Assembly (NCBI GenBank): GCA_910587055.1
Contig: CAJUKY010000033.1
Span: 1-11,949, forward strand
From: Candidatus Gastranaerophilales bacterium
Lineage (GTDB): Bacteria; Cyanobacteriota; Vampirovibrionia; Gastranaerophilales; Gastranaerophilaceae
Reading direction: 5' to 3'
Length of the DNA stretch: 11,949 bases
Shown: one piece after another, positions 11,259 to 11,949 of the stretch
Layout: each line of letters begins with the position of its first letter
How positions within the stretch are numbered: the first letter of the stretch is position 1
Program-made: the position numbers and the translations under genes
The notes under the pieces: model-generated
The model's database searches: none
The model's input: the letters and a program-made list of their open reading frames with translations, nothing else
What the model was told of the DNA's origin: nothing

Positions 11259-11949
11259 ATGAAATACGAGTTATTAAAAAGTCAAAAAAAATTTCTGGAA
11301 GTTCCGCACGGGCTGGATATGGACGTGTGCGTGTATCAGGGCGGTTTTGGCTCGGGTAAAACGTGGGCGGGGTCGCTTCTCGGGGTATTGCTTGCATTAA
11401 AATTTCCGGGAATTATGGGTCTTGTGGGCGCGCAAACATACTCACTTGTGCGTGACACAACGCTTTCCACCTATTTTGAACATCTGGAAAATTTTGGAAT
11501 GAGGGAGGGGAAGGAATTTTTTTTCAACAAATCCGCACAAAAATTAGAGTTTAAAAACGGCTCTGTGATTTTATTTCGGCATTTTGATGAGCCAAACAAG
11601 CTGAAATCACTGAATTTGGGGTTTGTTGAGATAGAGGAAATGAGCGATATACCTTATTCTACGTTCAAAATGCTTTTAGGGCGGATGCGCCAACGCATCC
11701 GCCCGGATTGGAAAGGCTTTAAATACAGGGTTTTCGGCCATACAAACCCCGAAAATCAGCGAGGGTGGATATATAAAACTTTTATATCCTCCAAATTACC
11801 CAATTTCAGGCTAATTCAGGCACCTTCAACAGAAAATATTCATCTGCCTAAAACATATCTTGAAAATATGAAGAATTTATATGACGAAAACTATTATAAA
11901 ATCAATGTTTTAGGGCAATTTGACGATTCTGCAAATAATCTTGTCATAA
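11259..11949 (+). CDS. terL: Terminase large subunit, N-terminal (ATPase) part; continues at base 1 of the circle
   Basis: The gene starts at ATG 11259, 24 bp after the portal stop, with GGAAAGG upstream at 11241-11247. It runs off the end of the window and resumes at bases 1-646 in the same frame once the 47-bp overlap is removed; the full length is 429 aa, usual for the family. The packaging ATPase domain is visible: Walker A GGFGSGKT (residues 28-35) and Walker B FVEIEE (122-127), where the hydrophobic strand ends in acidic residues. The segment FGHTNPENQRGW lies where the coupling motif is expected. ATP hydrolysis here drives DNA into the head through the portal. Partner subunits are the TerS and portal encoded directly upstream. 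Confidence 0.95.
   Translation, partial: MKYELLKSQKKFLEVPHGLDMDVCVYQGGFGSGKTWAGSLLGVLLALKFPGIMGLVGAQTYSLVRDTTLSTYFEHLENFGMREGKEFFFNKSAQKLEFKNGSVILFRHFDEPNKLKSLNLGFVEIEEMSDIPYSTFKMLLGRMRQRIRPDWKGFKYRVFGHTNPENQRGWIYKTFISSKLPNFRLIQAPSTENIHLPKTYLENMKNLYDENYYKINVLGQFDDSANNLVI
11903..11949. repeat. 47-bp exact copy of bases 1-47 (circle closure)
   Basis: The last 47 bases repeat the first 47 without mismatch. Because the repeat lies inside terL and the reading frame continues exactly across the join, the simplest reading is an assembly overlap of a circular or circularly permuted molecule, not a biological direct repeat. The unique sequence is 11,902 bp. Confidence 0.95.

Noticed and set aside
1..11949. 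tRNA genes, CRISPR arrays, insertion sequences, toxin-antitoxin pairs or stop-codon reassignment
   Set aside because: None seen: no cloverleaf with conserved tRNA bases, no spacer-repeat array, no transposase. TAA, TAG and TGA all end well-supported genes.

Overview
The window is a complete small circular genome, not a chromosomal fragment. Bases 1-47 are repeated exactly as bases 11903-11949. Joining the ends gives a circle of 11,902 bp in which a terminase large subunit gene reads straight through the junction (11259 to 11902, then 1 to 646, 429 aa). The gene set is that of a very small short-tailed (podovirus-like) phage combined with a plasmid-like replication and maintenance block, so I read it as a miniature phage-plasmid or a capsid-encoding satellite. 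The host looks like an AT-rich bacterium. It uses ordinary Shine-Dalgarno sites and sigma-70-type promoters, and TAA, TAG and TGA all serve as stops, so there is no codon reassignment. An uncultured, perhaps gut-associated, host is plausible, but the sequence does not identify it.

Layout around the circle. (1) Packaging and portal operon: small terminase (9212), portal (9651), large terminase (11259 through the junction to 646), then an 80-aa one-helix membrane protein (788-1030). (2) Maintenance block, 1068-2894: a leftward HTH/coiled-coil protein resembling single-protein plasmid partition factors, four phased 10-bp repeats at its start, a structured leader, a candidate antisense RNA with its own extended -10 promoter and terminator, and a rightward winged-helix Rep-like gene carrying three identical 13-bp iterons. 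(3) A 615-bp region (2895-3509) with no confident gene but several hairpins and palindromes. (4) Tail operon, 3510-6242: a LuxR-type HTH protein, a tail nozzle protein, a 73-aa unknown and a head-tail adaptor, with overlapping or abutting ends. (5) A leftward RipA-like membrane protein (6288-6749) with a near-perfect promoter, divergent from a GNAT acetyltransferase (6807-7367). (6) Head genes: major capsid protein (7430) and a 187-aa scaffold-like protein (8304), ending at a strong terminator. A dif-like Xer site lies between the last gene and that terminator.

How it fits together. The maintenance block should keep the circle as a copy-number-controlled extrachromosomal element: Rep acts at iterons inside its own gene, an antisense RNA acts on the rep leader, and the Par-like protein acts at its upstream repeats. 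The remaining genes build and fill a head with a short tail stub. No DNA or RNA polymerase, integrase, endolysin, tail spike, receptor-binding protein or ejection protein is recognisable. The element therefore either depends heavily on its host, uses unrecognised small proteins for lysis and adsorption, or borrows these functions from a helper phage. The overall par / antisense RNA / rep order resembles staphylococcal pSK1-type plasmids. That comparison is from knowledge of those plasmids, not from a database search.
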